Shown piece after piece: positions 46,747 through 59,612 of a stretch of 64,000 nt of DNA (the first letter of the stretch is position 1; each line of letters begins with the position of its first letter). This stretch comes from Odiellus spinosus (Eukaryota; Arthropoda; Arachnida; Opiliones; Phalangiidae). The stretch covers positions 8,404,600-8,468,599 of the forward strand of contig OY987234.1 in NCBI GenBank assembly GCA_963920705.1. Direction: 5' to 3'. The notes beneath the pieces are model-generated. The model was given only the letters and a program-made list of their open reading frames with translations, had not been told where the DNA came from and ran no database searches. Made by a program: the position numbers and the translations under genes.

Positions 46747-49700
46747 CGCTAGACTAATACTAATGAAAAATTAAGAAAAGGTAAATATAAATTTGAACAA
46801 TTCTTTCAAGGGGGTTGGACACTTGGCATTTTTGTGTACAGGATTTTGAGTCTCAAAATCTGTTTGAAGATTTTGATTCAGATTGCAGGAAATTGAAAAA
46901 TCTTTATTCTAGCACTATATTTCATTTTAAACTGTCATTTTGAGAGGATTTAAACTCCTTTTTTGATTGAGATTTATTTAGATTTTGGAAAATTTAGGTG
47001 TAATGTACATGCTTTTTAAGAGTATCCAACCCCTTAGTTCGTATGGAATTGGAAAAAATCTTTCATTTGTTAACTTCCAATTGTAAGGCTCAGTTTTTCC
47101 AATTTTAACACGAACCTTAGGGTCTATTTTCACCGAGCTAGGATCTGTGTTGGCTCGCTACACTGCTGCGATTTTAAGTGTTTAGTGGAAAAAGACCCTT
47201 ACATTAATTTTTCTTCAAGTTCTAAAATCTAAAAAAAAACTTGTTTCCTAGAAATTATAGTAACGACTAATGAGAACTTACGTAAACAAGCGGATACAAA
47301 AACGGGGGGGTTGATTAACTACTCGTGTTAAGTTAATCGTATCGCGTTCCTGCACCGGGCAGGGGAGGGAGGGAAAGGGGGAGTTAACAATCATATAGTG
47401 TGTTTCAAACCACCCAAAAAAACAGCACCGGGACATTAAATAAAATGGGAAACAAAATCGAAACGAAAGTGGAATAAGAAATTTCTAATCCACTTTTTCT
47501 TTGATGATCAATTAAAACTCGTTCGAGCCTTGTCGCCCGAAATAACGCGGAAATAATTCAGATAGAAGCGTACACTCAATGATTTACTTTCAAGGGGGGA
47601 GAACAATAACTGATTTAATCACATCAATTTGATGTTCTAAAAAAAGTTTAAATAAAACTTTAATCATTACTTTTTAGGGTTTAATTTCAATGATCGTGGA
47701 TATTAATTTTTTGGAAAAACTAGAGTTCATTGATGGCTTCAAAATCGGAATGGTTACATAATTACTCCAACCTCTGTTTTTGAGCACTCGTAATGTTTAA
47801 ATTAGTGATGGTTTTGGTTACATATGCCAAATATTTAGCATCTAAATAACCAATGTTCTAAACAAAATCGCAGCAAAGTTTTGGGAAGAATTTGGTCACT
47901 TTTGATTGATTTGAACATTTAAAACATTATCGGAGACTGTTAGTGTTATCATTCCCAAAATTACTGGAATTTTTAGTTAAAAACGCCACTGTTAGGTTAT
48001 ATCTTAAAGGGGGACTGAAATAAATTAAGTTTAAAAGGAACCTGAAGGAAATAGTGTGATTACTTCATTTTTAGATTTCTTAGGCTCTAAAATATGATAT
48101 TTAGTTTAAAAAAAAGTGCATCTAAAAGAGATAAATTGAAAGAAATGGTATTTAAATAAGCATTTTAAAATTTTGCACTTCCAAGTCGACCACCATTTTG
48201 AATCACGCTCCGGAAATAAAGGGATATGAGCCAATCAAATCTTTTAAGCTGATATTCTAATATTATATATACAAGTGGCAAGCCCCAAAAGGTGGCGCCA
48301 CATTTCCTATAAAGAAAATGATATTGAAACAAAAAAAGACATGGGCTGGGGAGTAAAAGGTGACTTTAACACTAAATTTTAGCACAATTAAGTGAAGTAA
48401 AACATTTTTGAATGGAGGAAGGGACTTTTTTTCTTACCGTTTTATCAACAAAATTGGGATTTTTTTCCTTCAGGCTTCATTTGAATTTCTTAATATTCAG
48501 GGGGCTATGTAGAAATAATATCATTCCGATGTGAAATAAAAGTGGAACCCTGGTATTTTGGATGTAATTGCTTTCATTCTGACGCTTTCATTGAGCTCTA
48601 TTAGAATTCACGAGACCTTAACTTTAATTATTAAAGATTACATCTTTCCCATCGGGGAGAATTCGTAAACCCTTAAAAATATTGAGCTGAGAACTTTTAA
48701 TCCTCGCTTTCCTCTCAAACGAGTCGATGTTGATGTACATATACATCTTATATGATGGATTAAAGGATTTAAAAGAGTAAGTTTTAACTAATTTAGTTAA
48801 TTAAAACAATTCAGTGATAAATATTAGGCTTTGTTACGATAATTAAAAAACTTTATTTTTAATTGAAAAATAACCAGTTAATTTTCACTTTATAAAATTT
48901 TATTATATATATTATTCGTCTATTTGACAATTAAGTATCTTTTTAAAATTCGGGAAAATTTTAAAACTGTCTCTCGAGTCTCCTAAACACCAAAGATATG
49001 AATTTACACCTTCCCCATTTTTGTTCATGTTAAAATTTCAAATATGTCTAGCAATGATTATAAAATTAACAATTTCAAGCTGATTGATAGAGATATTTCT
49101 TAATACTTCTTCGTATAAACTGTTCCATTTATATTTTAAGTAGTAATCTGTCCGAACCGATATGATTGTTTTTATCCATTACCAATATTGAGGCTTTATT
49201 CATATTTTAAGATATAGGAAGCTTGCCATGTTGGTTTTCTCGGAAAATTTGACTTTAGAACTAATTTTGGGTCAAAAACTATCTATATAGAGGTTTTACT
49301 GATATTTTAAGATAGCTGGCGCTCGCTACGTTAAAGTTTTGGCACAAAATTGGTTTTACCAATATTTTAAGATTGATGACGCTCGCTTTGTTAGTACTTT
49401 GCAGCGAAAATATGAATTTTGCAACCAAAAAACCATAAAATATTGGTATAGGTTTAAACTTATCAAGTTTATCATCGGTATATCGGCCAAATATAGTTTT
49501 TATTGTGAATTTTACGTCCGATATTGTTTCTTTGGGGGAAAAAATTCTGTTTAATTAAAAACACGCATCGCATTAAAACTTTACAAAAAACATCCTGGGC
49601 TAAATTTAGTATTTAAGCGCGCTCATGTTTTATTTTACTACTAAAACCACAAATTATAAAAAAAAAAAATGATAATAATCATATGCAAAGCCATTAGTAA

Positions 49701-49843
49701 AGTATACTTTTTGGGTTATAGAACCAAACATCTGATAATATGCACTTTTAAAGTCTTAACGATAAGCCGCATGACAGTTTGTCATTTGAAATTATTGATT
49801 AACATAATACAGGCTTTAAAAATAAATGCTTGAGGCATGGTTA

Positions 49844-49879
<36 letters not shown>

Positions 49880-52778
49880 CAAAACCTATTGGGCATTAAA
49901 CAAAAAAATTAACAACACCGAAACTCTTCAAAAAAAAAAAGTGCCTTAAATTTTACGTCCCGCTCTCGGTGGTCTTAGCCCAGGTATCGCGAATTAAAAT
50001 AAATGATAAAATCTATCATTATCGTGACGGAAAATTGGGGTTTGGTGGGGTGGGTTTCTCTTGGTATTTAGAAAAATTTTTAACTCCAGAAAATTTACAG
50101 TACTTTTGTAAAATTTCCAACCATAATTCAGTTAATTCTGATTAAACAAGTGGGTTTTTATCGAGAATGAAATGATTTCCAATTTTTTAACCATGTTTTA
50201 TAACTACTTAGAACATTGGTATTAGAGGGAAAGTCGGAACTACTCCCAAGGAATGCCTTTAATTTTATTGATTTTAAAGGTATAATTGCGCAATAAATTG
50301 TCTTGCGCAATGAGGAAAATTTTCTAAAAAATGGTTCAAATTGTAAAATTCGACCCAAAATAGACCAAATGAAAAAACTGGGATGAAATAAAAGTGGACC
50401 AAAGGGATTTTTCATTCTTATCCACTTATGTTGAATTCAGGTTTTGTAAATTGCTCGAATACTGTTGAAATTTGAACCATTTTTGACCAAATTCGGTTTT
50501 TTTTTCATGCTTGAGTAAGCCAATTTCTTTGGCTATTCTTCATGTGCACAGTAAAATTAAAAGCAAAATCGTCGTTTTTCGTATATAAAAGCCTCGGCAA
50601 TTTTTTATCAATTTATTTGCAAACTTGGCGAGAGATTGATTTGGTTTCTTGTCTACTTTAAGTTAGTGAATTAAGTTTTAAAAGTTCAATATCAGATGAA
50701 AGGACTCCTTAAGCAAAGAACTTCTTGCTCTAAACTTTTGAACCCTGATTAATTTTCTTGCAAAAGCTAAGGGAGATTATCTCTAAGGGAGTAGTTCACG
50801 AGTAAATAGAATTTTTACTCTTTAAACTTTATAAATCATAAAAATTGGGACCCAAAAGATGAACTTCAGTATTTTTCAGGAATATTCATACCTATAATCT
50901 AAATACTTGTAAAACTATAAAAAAATTGGTCATTCATTTATTCCATTGATTCCAAATTTAATCATATTTATAAAATAAACAAAAAACAACCCTTTCCCCA
51001 TGAACTATGGTGATAATACTGTGATTTTTTCTTTTTATAGTCAGGTACAAATATTTTTTTTTTTTATCTAGACCAATTTGTTCCTAAAAAAAATGTTAAA
51101 AATTAAAATAATTAAACAATCGCGTGAATGTGCATGAAGAAAAATATTCTCAAAGAGGGATGGGTGGGTGGGTCTTCTGCGTGTCTTTTTAATTAATTTT
51201 TTATTAAAGTATGATTCGTGGAACGTGAATGCATGAAGCTTAGGTTAAACCATAATTAAATAGTTAAAAAAATGACTGGATATCGTCATAAATTTTAAAA
51301 TTAGTACTTAAAGTTAAGTATTCTGCAAAATATTGTTTTTTTTTTAGGATAAAATTTAGATTGATGAAGAGAGTTTGAAAGTAAGATTAACTTTTTTACA
51401 AATTCTCGATTGAAACCGAGGATCTTGAACAGTTTTTTATCAACGCTTAGAATCATCAACTAAAAAATGAAAATTTACAATTAGATAAAAGCTCAATTGC
51501 TCTAAAATTTTAGCCGTTTTATCTTTTGATCAGAAATATAATTTGGTTCATTTTCAAACTCCAACTCCATCTAAATTTTAAAACGGCATTAAATATCAAT
51601 ATTTTTGCAAAGATCATCCTCTAATTGTAATAATCTGATTTGAAGAAAATTGGTTTAAACTGTTTTTAAAGAGAGAATTAAGTCAAACAGGTGGTTTTTA
51701 TTGATTCTGCTATTGAAATTAAGATTTTTTCTTGTGGTAAAAACTTTAACGAAATTGTCACTTGTGCAATAAATATTAAGATTTTGAGAACTAATACCAT
51801 GCACAAGAAACACAGAATTGGTCAGATACTTGCCAAAATCCCATAAACTTATGTCAAAAACTCTGCATCTCTGAATGTTCTCCTATGGGAATTTGACAGC
51901 ATAATGCCGAAAATCCAGTATCTCTGAACATTCTTTCAAAACTAGCATTTAAATTATTAAAATTGGCAAGAGTCCGACCCTTCGGAGACACCTCACTCTT
52001 GGCTTAATAAAATCGTCGCTATGCTTGCACATATAACCATTCTTTCGAGACAGAGGTGTGCTAAGTTACTTCCTGAATATTTTACTATGCAAAGAATTAA
52101 TCTTTATTTTTAATTGTAAAATCCAAAAAACTGTGTGGCTTCATTATCCCTTTAAAAACATTGGCAGAGGTAAAAAAATTGGGCAGCTTAACGGTATTTA
52201 TGTTATTTTAGGAAAATTTATTAATTTTTAAACTTATTCGTGTATAATTAATTAAATAGTAAACTTTATATTCTTTCTTTATAGTTTTAGGAAAATTGAA
52301 CTTAATTAGTAAAACGAATGCGAAACAAATGTATTTACTCGTCCTTGAAAACAAAAAAATAAATATCGTGCCATCTAAGTGAAAAAAAATTTAAACAATT
52401 CTCACCAGTAACAAAATTGAAGATAAAATTAGTTAAACTTGAATGTTTTTCCGAACAAAAGAACAGCGGATTAGTTTGTAAGACTCGAAAAGCAAACCAT
52501 ATCTCTTTTTCTTTACCATGCGGGGGCCATTTTGCTGATTGTAAAGTTAAAAAATAGTTTTGCGCTAAATGGTGGACCGTTCATAACTTTAAGTGTAAGA
52601 TTACGAAAAAAAAAAAAATTGTTTTTGTACCAGTGTACAAATGTAATTAAAAAAGCTGATAATGTAAGAAGTTAAAAAATTGCATGTTAATGAAAAAATA
52701 TGAAATAAAGATTGAGTGTCCAATTTTTATAAATAATTTATTTACAAATTCAATATATTTGTAAATATGATTTGAAAT
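46747..52778. other. Six kilobases without a supported gene after transportin-1
   Basis: AT-rich, with few clear tandem repeats compared with the introns. A T run lies at 49846-49879. AATAAA occurs near 47440 and near 52700. It could be partly a very long 3' UTR, as I recall for vertebrate TNPO1, or plain spacer. Confidence 0.4.
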
Positions 52779-53463
52779 TTATTGAGAAGACCATGGAAGT
52801 GTCATTGGTTGAGGATTTTGTAAATAAGACATCACAACTGCGGATATCGATAACCTACATCGGGTCAAATGTTGTGGTAAGATGTTAGATGTCTACTTAT
52901 GGTTGTATAATTTCTGGGATTTTTTTCTTTTCTTACATGAAACTGCTTAGGATTTGTTTAGTATCGTCACTGACTCTGGAATTAGCGAAACTGATGCTGG
53001 AGCAATACAAAGCCACCCATGCACACCATTTCAGCTGAAAAGAAATTATTAGAATTAACGAAAGTGAGTTTGTAGTTTATGTTCATTATGCATACTTTCA
53101 TCATTAGACCACACATTGAAAATATCATGCTCAAAACATTCATATAATCAGCTGTTGGGTCATCCGCAGCTCCAGTTGTTGGAGTTTTATAGCTACAAAT
53201 CGGATATGGTTATACATTTCAATAATGAGCGGAATATACCAGATTATTTGCTTATGGTGTTTTTTTTAGTACGTCCAGAATGTGGGTCATGGGTTTAGGC
53301 TTAAGTAAAATAGAAGTTATTGTGGTATAACTAGGATATATAAATTAATCTAAAACAAATTTTGAATTAATAACTCGATATATTATGAATATTTTAAGTC
53401 TTACCGGGTTATTTTATCGCATTTCTTTTGCTCTGAAGAAACAGACGCAGTGGGAGCCGACAT
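52779..53463 (-). CDS. Asterix / WDR83OS (PAT complex subunit), 4 exons
   Basis: Small three-helix ER membrane protein; in vertebrates Asterix pairs with CCDC47 in the PAT complex that chaperones nascent multipass membrane proteins. Minus-strand exons, 5' to 3': 53463-53405, 53192-53096, 53034-52937, 52854-52779, with phases 2, 0 and 2, giving 109 residues. Nearly invariant family blocks are visible: [58 protein letters not shown] and [13 protein letters not shown]. The N-terminal 20 residues are poorly conserved, as usual in the family. The start ATG lies in the short divergent promoter shared with the plus-strand gene to the right. An open frame on the plus strand over exons 3-4 is its antisense shadow. 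Confidence 0.95.
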
Positions 53464-53810
53464 TTTCGCTTTATTATTAATGTTTGACCTTTGCTGTTTG
53501 CCCTCTCTGAGATGGCGCTTTTGGCCGCAGACCGCAGTCACCGCCCGGCTCACCGCACTTTTGTTTTCATCTTTCAAGTAAGAGCCGGCGCTTATGTTTT
53601 GGGACGATCGTGAATCAGCGTTAATATTCGGTAAGAATATCTTAATATTTAAGTTAAATTTAGTTTAAAATCAAAATATATGTTATGGCAAATACTTTAT
53701 ATTCTAAATAAACGATTGACAGGCGTAGATTGTTTTAAGCTATCGGAAAATCGGTTTTTTTTTCATGACCAAGGCTTAAGGAAACAAGGCTCTTAAGCCT
53801 CGGCTAGGAA
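53464..53810. promoter_or_regulatory. Divergent promoter, Asterix and REDIC1-like genes
   Basis: The two starts are about 350 bp apart. The stretch 53500-53590 is markedly GC-rich (CCGCCCGGCTCACCGC) in an AT-rich setting. A spliced 5' leader with GTAAGA at 53631 serves the plus-strand gene. Confidence 0.55.
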
Positions 53811-55954
53811 ATGAATTGGATGGGTGGTTTTCGGAAACCAAGCCGTCTAAGTAAGAAAGACAAGGAAAAACAAGATCAATTTTTCGCGCGTAGACGTTTC
53901 GAGAAACATATGACTGGAAACCATAATCCATCAGGTACGACACCTTCTATTCCAACTCCAGCTGATATTTTCTTCGCGTCTAAGATGGGATCCGCTCTTC
54001 CCCATGCTGGATTAAGCGGTATATATTAGAAAAATCTACAAATTTGAGTAAATCTGTTCAGTATTTAACCTAGCTCTACTCGTACCAGGTATCTCGTCAT
54101 TAACTAGAGGCTCCCACGCTACTTCTGATAGACCGCAGCTTCCTCATCTACATCGCGAAAGAAATGCTCATCCTATTTCAAATAATGAAAGACAAAGGTA
54201 AAGTTTTAAACTAATTGATACGTAAAATTTTACCAAAAATTAAATTTAATCATCAAAGATAATCATTATCTTTATCTTCTAACAGTGATTCTCCTGATGC
54301 CCTGACTAAATGGTGCGCAGTTTTGCAGGAAGATTCTAAGACAAAGTCAAATTCCAATTACTGGGGAGAAAGAGAGAAAACAAATGTGGAATTTAACAAT
54401 AAAATACCAGCATATTCTAGTTCTTTGCGAAACCAAAACATAATAGAACCATATCCAGAAAGCAACCAAACAAATAAACATCTCGCTGGCAATTTCTCTA
54501 ATTATGACGATAAATTTAAATTTATGGATCCACCTACTCAGTTTAGATTCAATTTTAATGAAACTCCAAAAGGCGATTGGAACTCTACTTTAAACCGTCC
54601 CAAAGTCACTCAAACCTTTTTTGATGATCAGTGTGAAGAGGATAGTGAACTTGGTTACATTTCGTGTGTGGAAAATGAACAAGGACCAGCCTTCTTTAGA
54701 AAGGAATGTAATGAGGAAAATCCTTTCATCGAAGAAGTTGTTGAAATGAGGTACAAAGAGAAATTTATCAGCACGATCACTGCTACAAGGTAAATAATTT
54801 GGGAAGCAAGCGATATCAAATTATCATATTTAAATTTAGACGCAAAATACCAACTTCTAAAATGTTAACTCCACCTTCATCTGCATCTTTGAAAGGAGGA
54901 TACCAACCTTACACACGGAATTTAGTAATTTAAAAAATTTCTTATTAACTATTAACTAACTGGAGGGAAATAAAGTTTTGTTTAAATTTCTTCAAGGAGT
55001 CTAATGAACAAAGTTCATCTTTTCAAAAGGGAAATTCAAGAAACTCTGGCAACGAAGGATTCTCATCTTTGTCCAGAAAGATGCCAATACAAAGATCATC
55101 TATGATTCAAAACTCGATAAGTTCACAAAAAATCAATGAAGTTTGCAAATCTCCAGTAATAGAGGTTTATTTTTCAAATAGGCTTAGATATAGCTTTGAT
55201 TATAACTAGTGACCTGATTGTTATAATGAGGTTTTACTGTCAATAAATATCCTTTTAAATTATTCATAGACTTTTAAATCTCAGAGTGCTCACGACTCGA
55301 ATGAAAACAGGAAAAATCTGCAGAAAAAAGTATGGTGATTAATTTGGTTTAATTTTCATAATTTTAAAGTTTTAATTAACTTAGGAAATAAAGACTGCAG
55401 TTATTAATCTAGAAGACTACCTTGCTACTCGATATCAAGAATGGTTAATGACTAAAATAATGGACGAACTGTACTTTGAGCTTCCGTCTGAATTGAAACA
55501 ATCATCATTAGAATGTACAGAGTCTGTCTCGGAAGTCTCATCGTACGAGGAATATACTCAAGAGTCAAACCTCAACGTATTGTGCCACGTAACCCAACAA
55601 AGTGAAGCTTCTGGAGTTAATTTACATTCCCGAATGAAAATTGTAGAAATTACAACCATGGAAACTTCAGTCCAAACTGACACAAATTCGATTCAAATGA
55701 TGAAAGAAGTTTCAGTGCAAACTTCTTTCAAATCTCCTAAGATTAAGAAAGATTTTGCAAAAGCAGGAACAACCATGGAAACATTGGCTCAAACTGACTC
55801 AAATTCGAGTCAAATGATGAAAGAAGTTTCAGTGCAAACTTCTTTCGAGTCTCCTAAGACTAAGAAAGATTTTAAGGAAACAGGAATTCAATACAATGAG
55901 TTTGAAATGGCTTCCTATTTTCATCCGTACAAAAGGATATGTTATTCAGTCTAA
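53811..55954 (+). CDS. Putative REDIC1/C12orf40-like meiotic protein with C-terminal QT motif array
   Basis: Exons: 53811-54018, 54089-54197, 54286-54789, 54840-54924, 54997-55164, 55270-55329, 55385-55954; they join in frame to 567 residues. The N-terminus (MNWMGGFRKPSRLSKKDKEK, then QDQFFARRRFE) resembles what I recall of vertebrate REDIC1 (C12orf40), a meiotic crossover factor, which starts MNW-GG followed by a basic Lys/Gln-rich helix. This is memory, not a search. The rest is low-complexity and probably disordered, rich in Ser, Asn, Glu and Lys. The last exon has VQT at 474-476, 489-491 and 528-530, AQT at 513-515 and GIQY at 545-548, patterns like those bound by dynein light chain LC8. 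Part of this array is a 117-bp in-frame tandem duplication. Exon 4 uses gtaatt as donor; without splicing it would stop at once, so a short isoform is possible. An upstream exon (53594-53630) looks untranslated, or carries a short uORF. Confidence 0.6.
55652..55885 (+). repeat. 117-bp in-frame tandem duplication in the REDIC1-like gene
   Basis: 55652-55768 and 55769-55885 start with ACAACCATGGAAAC and share AATGATGAAAGAAGTTTCAG; each encodes 39 residues with one ETxxQTD and one EVSVQTS motif. Confidence 0.9.
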
Positions 55955-56033
55955 CTTAAAAAAAAAAAAAAATACACTGGTCACTCGTAAAGTTACTTTT
56001 AAACCAAAATATTTTATTTACATCTTAAACTCA

Positions 56034-56768
56034 CTAAAATACAACTACGGAATTAATTTCGTTAGTTACATTTAAGTGTAAATTTTGTTTAGTACCTTCG
56101 TTTTTTAATATTAAATTATCATACCATTTCTTGATAATAATCGGAAATTTATCGGCGTAATTTAAGGGATAACTAAAACTATACAGTAAATGTTGAAAAG
56201 GAACGAAACAATTGATATTTATCTTCTCGGATAAAGTATTATCAATTTTTAAGTACACTTTATGGTTTCTCAACTCCGGAACTATCTTAGGATCAGATTC
56301 GGTTTGAATTAATACGACGGGAAAGCCCAAAATGACACCCCATACGAAAGTAAGTGACCAGTTGAGCTCAGTTTCTAAATGGAAGATTTGTGGCTCCAAT
56401 GTTTGGTCCTTTTGAAATTGTACAAAATATTCTCGTAGTAAATTTAAAGTTAGTTTAGCTTGAGCTAATTGGGTAACTTCAAGTTCGCAGAAACTAAAAT
56501 ATTGTTCAGGGGATAAACTATCGATATTTTCGATAAGAGAATCAAAACATACTGTAAAAACCTCATCACGCAGAGTTAAAATGTTTAAATTCCTGCGGAT
56601 AGCGATTTTATTTTCACATAAGCCTTCTAATACTTCCACCAAAAATGTTCTCGCTTCTTCCGGGGTTATTTTACATTCGTCCCACATATATCCTGGTTTC
56701 AAATTTAACGCGATCGAAGTTAAATCGACCCGAACTTTCTTTCTCCACGTGTTTTTTCGTTTTCCCAT
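56034..56768 (-). CDS. C1orf74-family (UPF0739) protein, single exon
   Basis: Uninterrupted 244-residue frame starting with a basic N-terminus (MGKRKNTWRKKVRVD). The segment LKPGYMWDECKITPEEARTF and the later ELNWSLTFVWGVILGFPVV match my recollection of the UPF0739/C1orf74 family, whose human member has about 269 residues and no known function. The protein looks globular, with alternating helices and strands and no signal peptide or clear membrane segment; the hydrophobic stretch near residues 138-152 is too short and polar-flanked to be a confident helix. It is convergent with the REDIC1-like gene, leaving only 79 bp between stop codons, so the 3' ends probably overlap. The coding call is strong from length and composition; the family name is less sure. 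Confidence 0.7.
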   Translation of the reverse strand: MGKRKNTWRKKVRVDLTSIALNLKPGYMWDECKITPEEARTFLVEVLEGLCENKIAIRRNLNILTLRDEVFTVCFDSLIENIDSLSPEQYFSFCELEVTQLAQAKLTLNLLREYFVQFQKDQTLEPQIFHLETELNWSLTFVWGVILGFPVVLIQTESDPKIVPELRNHKVYLKIDNTLSEKININCFVPFQHLLYSFSYPLNYADKFPIIIKKWYDNLILKNEGTKQNLHLNVTNEINSVVVF

Positions 56769-57607
56769 TTGAAATAATCGGTTTATTTAAATCAAAACCA
56801 ATATTTTCCTAAACCAAATTGCTAAATAGATTATCTAGCCAATAATCTATAGCAGACCACTGTAGAGTGCAGACGATGCAAAGTCATAGCAAATTTGACC
56901 TTTTAGAGTGACTCATTGTCTCATTCCATTCTAGGCTGTACATATAGATTTTTTTTTATATATCGTAGACTTCTTGACCAGTAAACCCCCCCTACCGGCA
57001 ATATTTTTTTAAAAGGATATTCCTTTCATCAGGAGTTCATTACAATCTACTCATGGTAGCAATTTTGTAAGTAGTTTAATGCCTTGACATGGTGCATTAT
57101 GTACAGCCCTGATCCATTAAAGTATTGGTATGGTAATGCCCTCCGGCGGAAAAGTTTATTAATTTTGGCGGTTTATTTAAATGAAATTGTGTGTTATTTT
57201 TACTTGTACAAGTAGTGGGTAGGAGGTGCAGGTGCTCGTTAATCCTATTTCAAATATATATCACTGTAACACTAGAAGATGCTTCTCATGACATATTTAA
57301 TTCGCGGCGTCGCAGGAACAATATAGGCCTTAAAACTCAGCAAGTGCCTGTTAATAGAAAACTAAATGGATTGTGTTTCAAAGTAATTTAATGAGTAAAA
57401 TTATTTTTGCCAAGGTATGTAGGTTAGTTTTTGTATCGTAATTTACTGACCCAGTTCCAGTTACGAAGGTTTACACGGAGAATCGACGTTCGTATGTAGG
57501 GTTTTAAAAATAATCATTATTCGCGTTAAACGCAAAAGCTGCAACTGGCAGGAGCGTATTATTTGTTCCCAGAAAACAACCCTGTACAGTGTACACACTC
57601 CTGACGT
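56769..57607. other. Spacer before the foldback element
   Basis: Promoter side of the C1orf74-family gene followed by unremarkable AT-rich DNA. Short frames near 57191 have no recognisable content. Confidence 0.4.
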
Positions 57608-57989
57608 TTAGCCTATATCGTCGTCAATTTGGCAGAATCGGTCGTTCATTCGGCCAGAGGAATCGGCCCAAAAAATTTCCCAGATTCTGCCAGACTCGCG
57701 ACTCGAGATATGGCCTAAAACCATTTTCAGACCTACCTATCAAGATTTAGTTTTCGACGAATTTTACGGTAAAAACGTTAAAATTAGGGGTAACTGAAAT
57801 CATTTATGATAATATTCATTATTTTTAATATTTTAACTACAAAAATATTTGTAGAAAAAAGCATTTAAACTAAAATTAGCAAAATTTTACGTAATCCCCT
57901 CACAATAGATGGCGCCTTGATGACGAATAAAGCGTCAAAATTCAAACTGGCTTTTTCACATATACTGTATATTTCTCAAGGGGGTGCAT

Positions 57990-59612
57990 AAAAAGCCATA
58001 TATCTCGGCTCAAAAACGGTCAAAGTTTTTTAAATAATTCTCAATTATTCTAATTAAACTCCTCTTTCGAATGAGATAGGTCTCGTTAAAAACATGTCTT
58101 TCCTTCATAAGGAAATAAAATTATGAAAATTAAGAAAAAACTAGTTTTTTTTGACATATTATATACTATATAAATATCAGGGGGGGTACATAAAAAGCCA
58201 TATAACTCGGCTCAAAAACGGTCAAAGTTTTTTAAATAATTCTCAATTATTCTAATTAAACTCCTCTTTCGAATGAGATAGGTCTCGTTAAAAACATGTC
58301 TTTCCTTCATAAGGAAATAAAATTATGAAAATTAGGAAAAAACTAGTTTTCTCACATATTATACACCATATAAATATCAGGGGGGGTACATAAAAAGCCA
58401 TATAACTCGGCTCAAAAACGGTCAAAGTTTTTTAAATAATTCTCAATTATTCTAATTAAACTCCTCTTTCGAATGAGATAGGTCTCGTTAAAAACATGTC
58501 TTTCCTTCATAAGGAAATAAAATTATGAAAATTAAGAAAAAACTAGTTTTTTTGACATATTATATACTATATAAATATCAGGGGGGGTACATAAAAAGCC
58601 ATATAACTCGGCTCAAAAACGGTCAAAGTTTTTTAAATAATTCTCAATTATTCTAATTAAACTCCTCTTTCGAATGAGATAGGTCTCGTTAAAAACATGT
58701 CTTTCCTTCATAAGGAAATAAAATTATGAAAATTAGGAAAAAACTAGTTTTCTCACATATTATACACCATATAAATATCAGGGGGGGTACATAAAAAGCC
58801 ATATAACTCGGCTCAAAAAAGGTCAAAGTTTTTTAAATAATTCTCAATTATTCTAATTAAACTCCTCTTTCGAATGAGATAGGTCTCGTTAAAAACATGT
58901 CTTTCCTTCATAAGGAAATAAAATTATGAAAATTAAGAAAAAACTAGTTTTTTTTGACATATTATATACTATATAAATATCAGGGGGGGTACATAAAAAG
59001 CCATATAACTCGGCTCAAAAACGGTCAAAGTTTTTTAAATAATTCTCAATTATTCTAATTAAACTCCTCTTTCGAATGAGATAGGTCTCGTTAAAAACAT
59101 GTCTTTCCTTCATAAGGAAATAAAATTATGAAAATTAAGAAAAAACTAGTTTTTTTTGACATATTATATACTATATAAATATCAGGGGGGGTACATAAAA
59201 AGCCATATAACTCGGCTCAAAAACGGTCAAAGTTTTTTAAATAATTCTCAATTATTCTAATTAAACTCCTCTTTCGAATGAGATAGGTCTAGTTAAAATC
59301 AACTCATTCCTTCATTAGGAAATAAAATTATGAAACTTAGGAAAAAACTGGTTTTTTCACAAATTTTATACTGTATAAATATCAGGGGATTACATAAAAA
59401 GCCATATATCTCGGCTCAAAAACGGTCAAAGTTTTTTAAATTATTCTCAATTATTCTAATTAAACTCCTCTTTCGAATGAGATAGGTCTAGTTAAATTCA
59501 ACTCATTCCTTCATTAGGAAATAAAATTATCAAACTTAGGAAAAAACTAGTTTTTTCACAAATTTTATACTATATAAATATCAGGGGGGGCATAAAAAGC
59601 CATATATCTCGG
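57990..59612. repeat. Left-arm array of about 200-bp monomers
   Basis: Eight copies of a unit containing GCCATATAACTCGGCTC and ACTCCTCTTTCGAATGAG. Monomers come in types distinguished near the unit end: TTTTTGACATATTATA (A), TTCTCACATATTATACACC (B) and TTTCACAAATTTTATAC (C). The order from left to right is A-B-A-B-A-A-C-C, so part of the array was amplified as A-B dimers. Confidence 0.9.

Noticed and set aside
52793-53050. A plus-strand two-exon frame (MEVSLVEDF... and [10 protein letters not shown]...)
   Set aside because: It is antisense to Asterix exons 3-4, whose minus-strand protein is unmistakable.
53594-53785. Upstream start (MFWDDRESALIF) for the REDIC1-like protein
   Set aside because: Neither visible acceptor joins it in frame to the main coding region; both lead to stops, so it is a leader or uORF.
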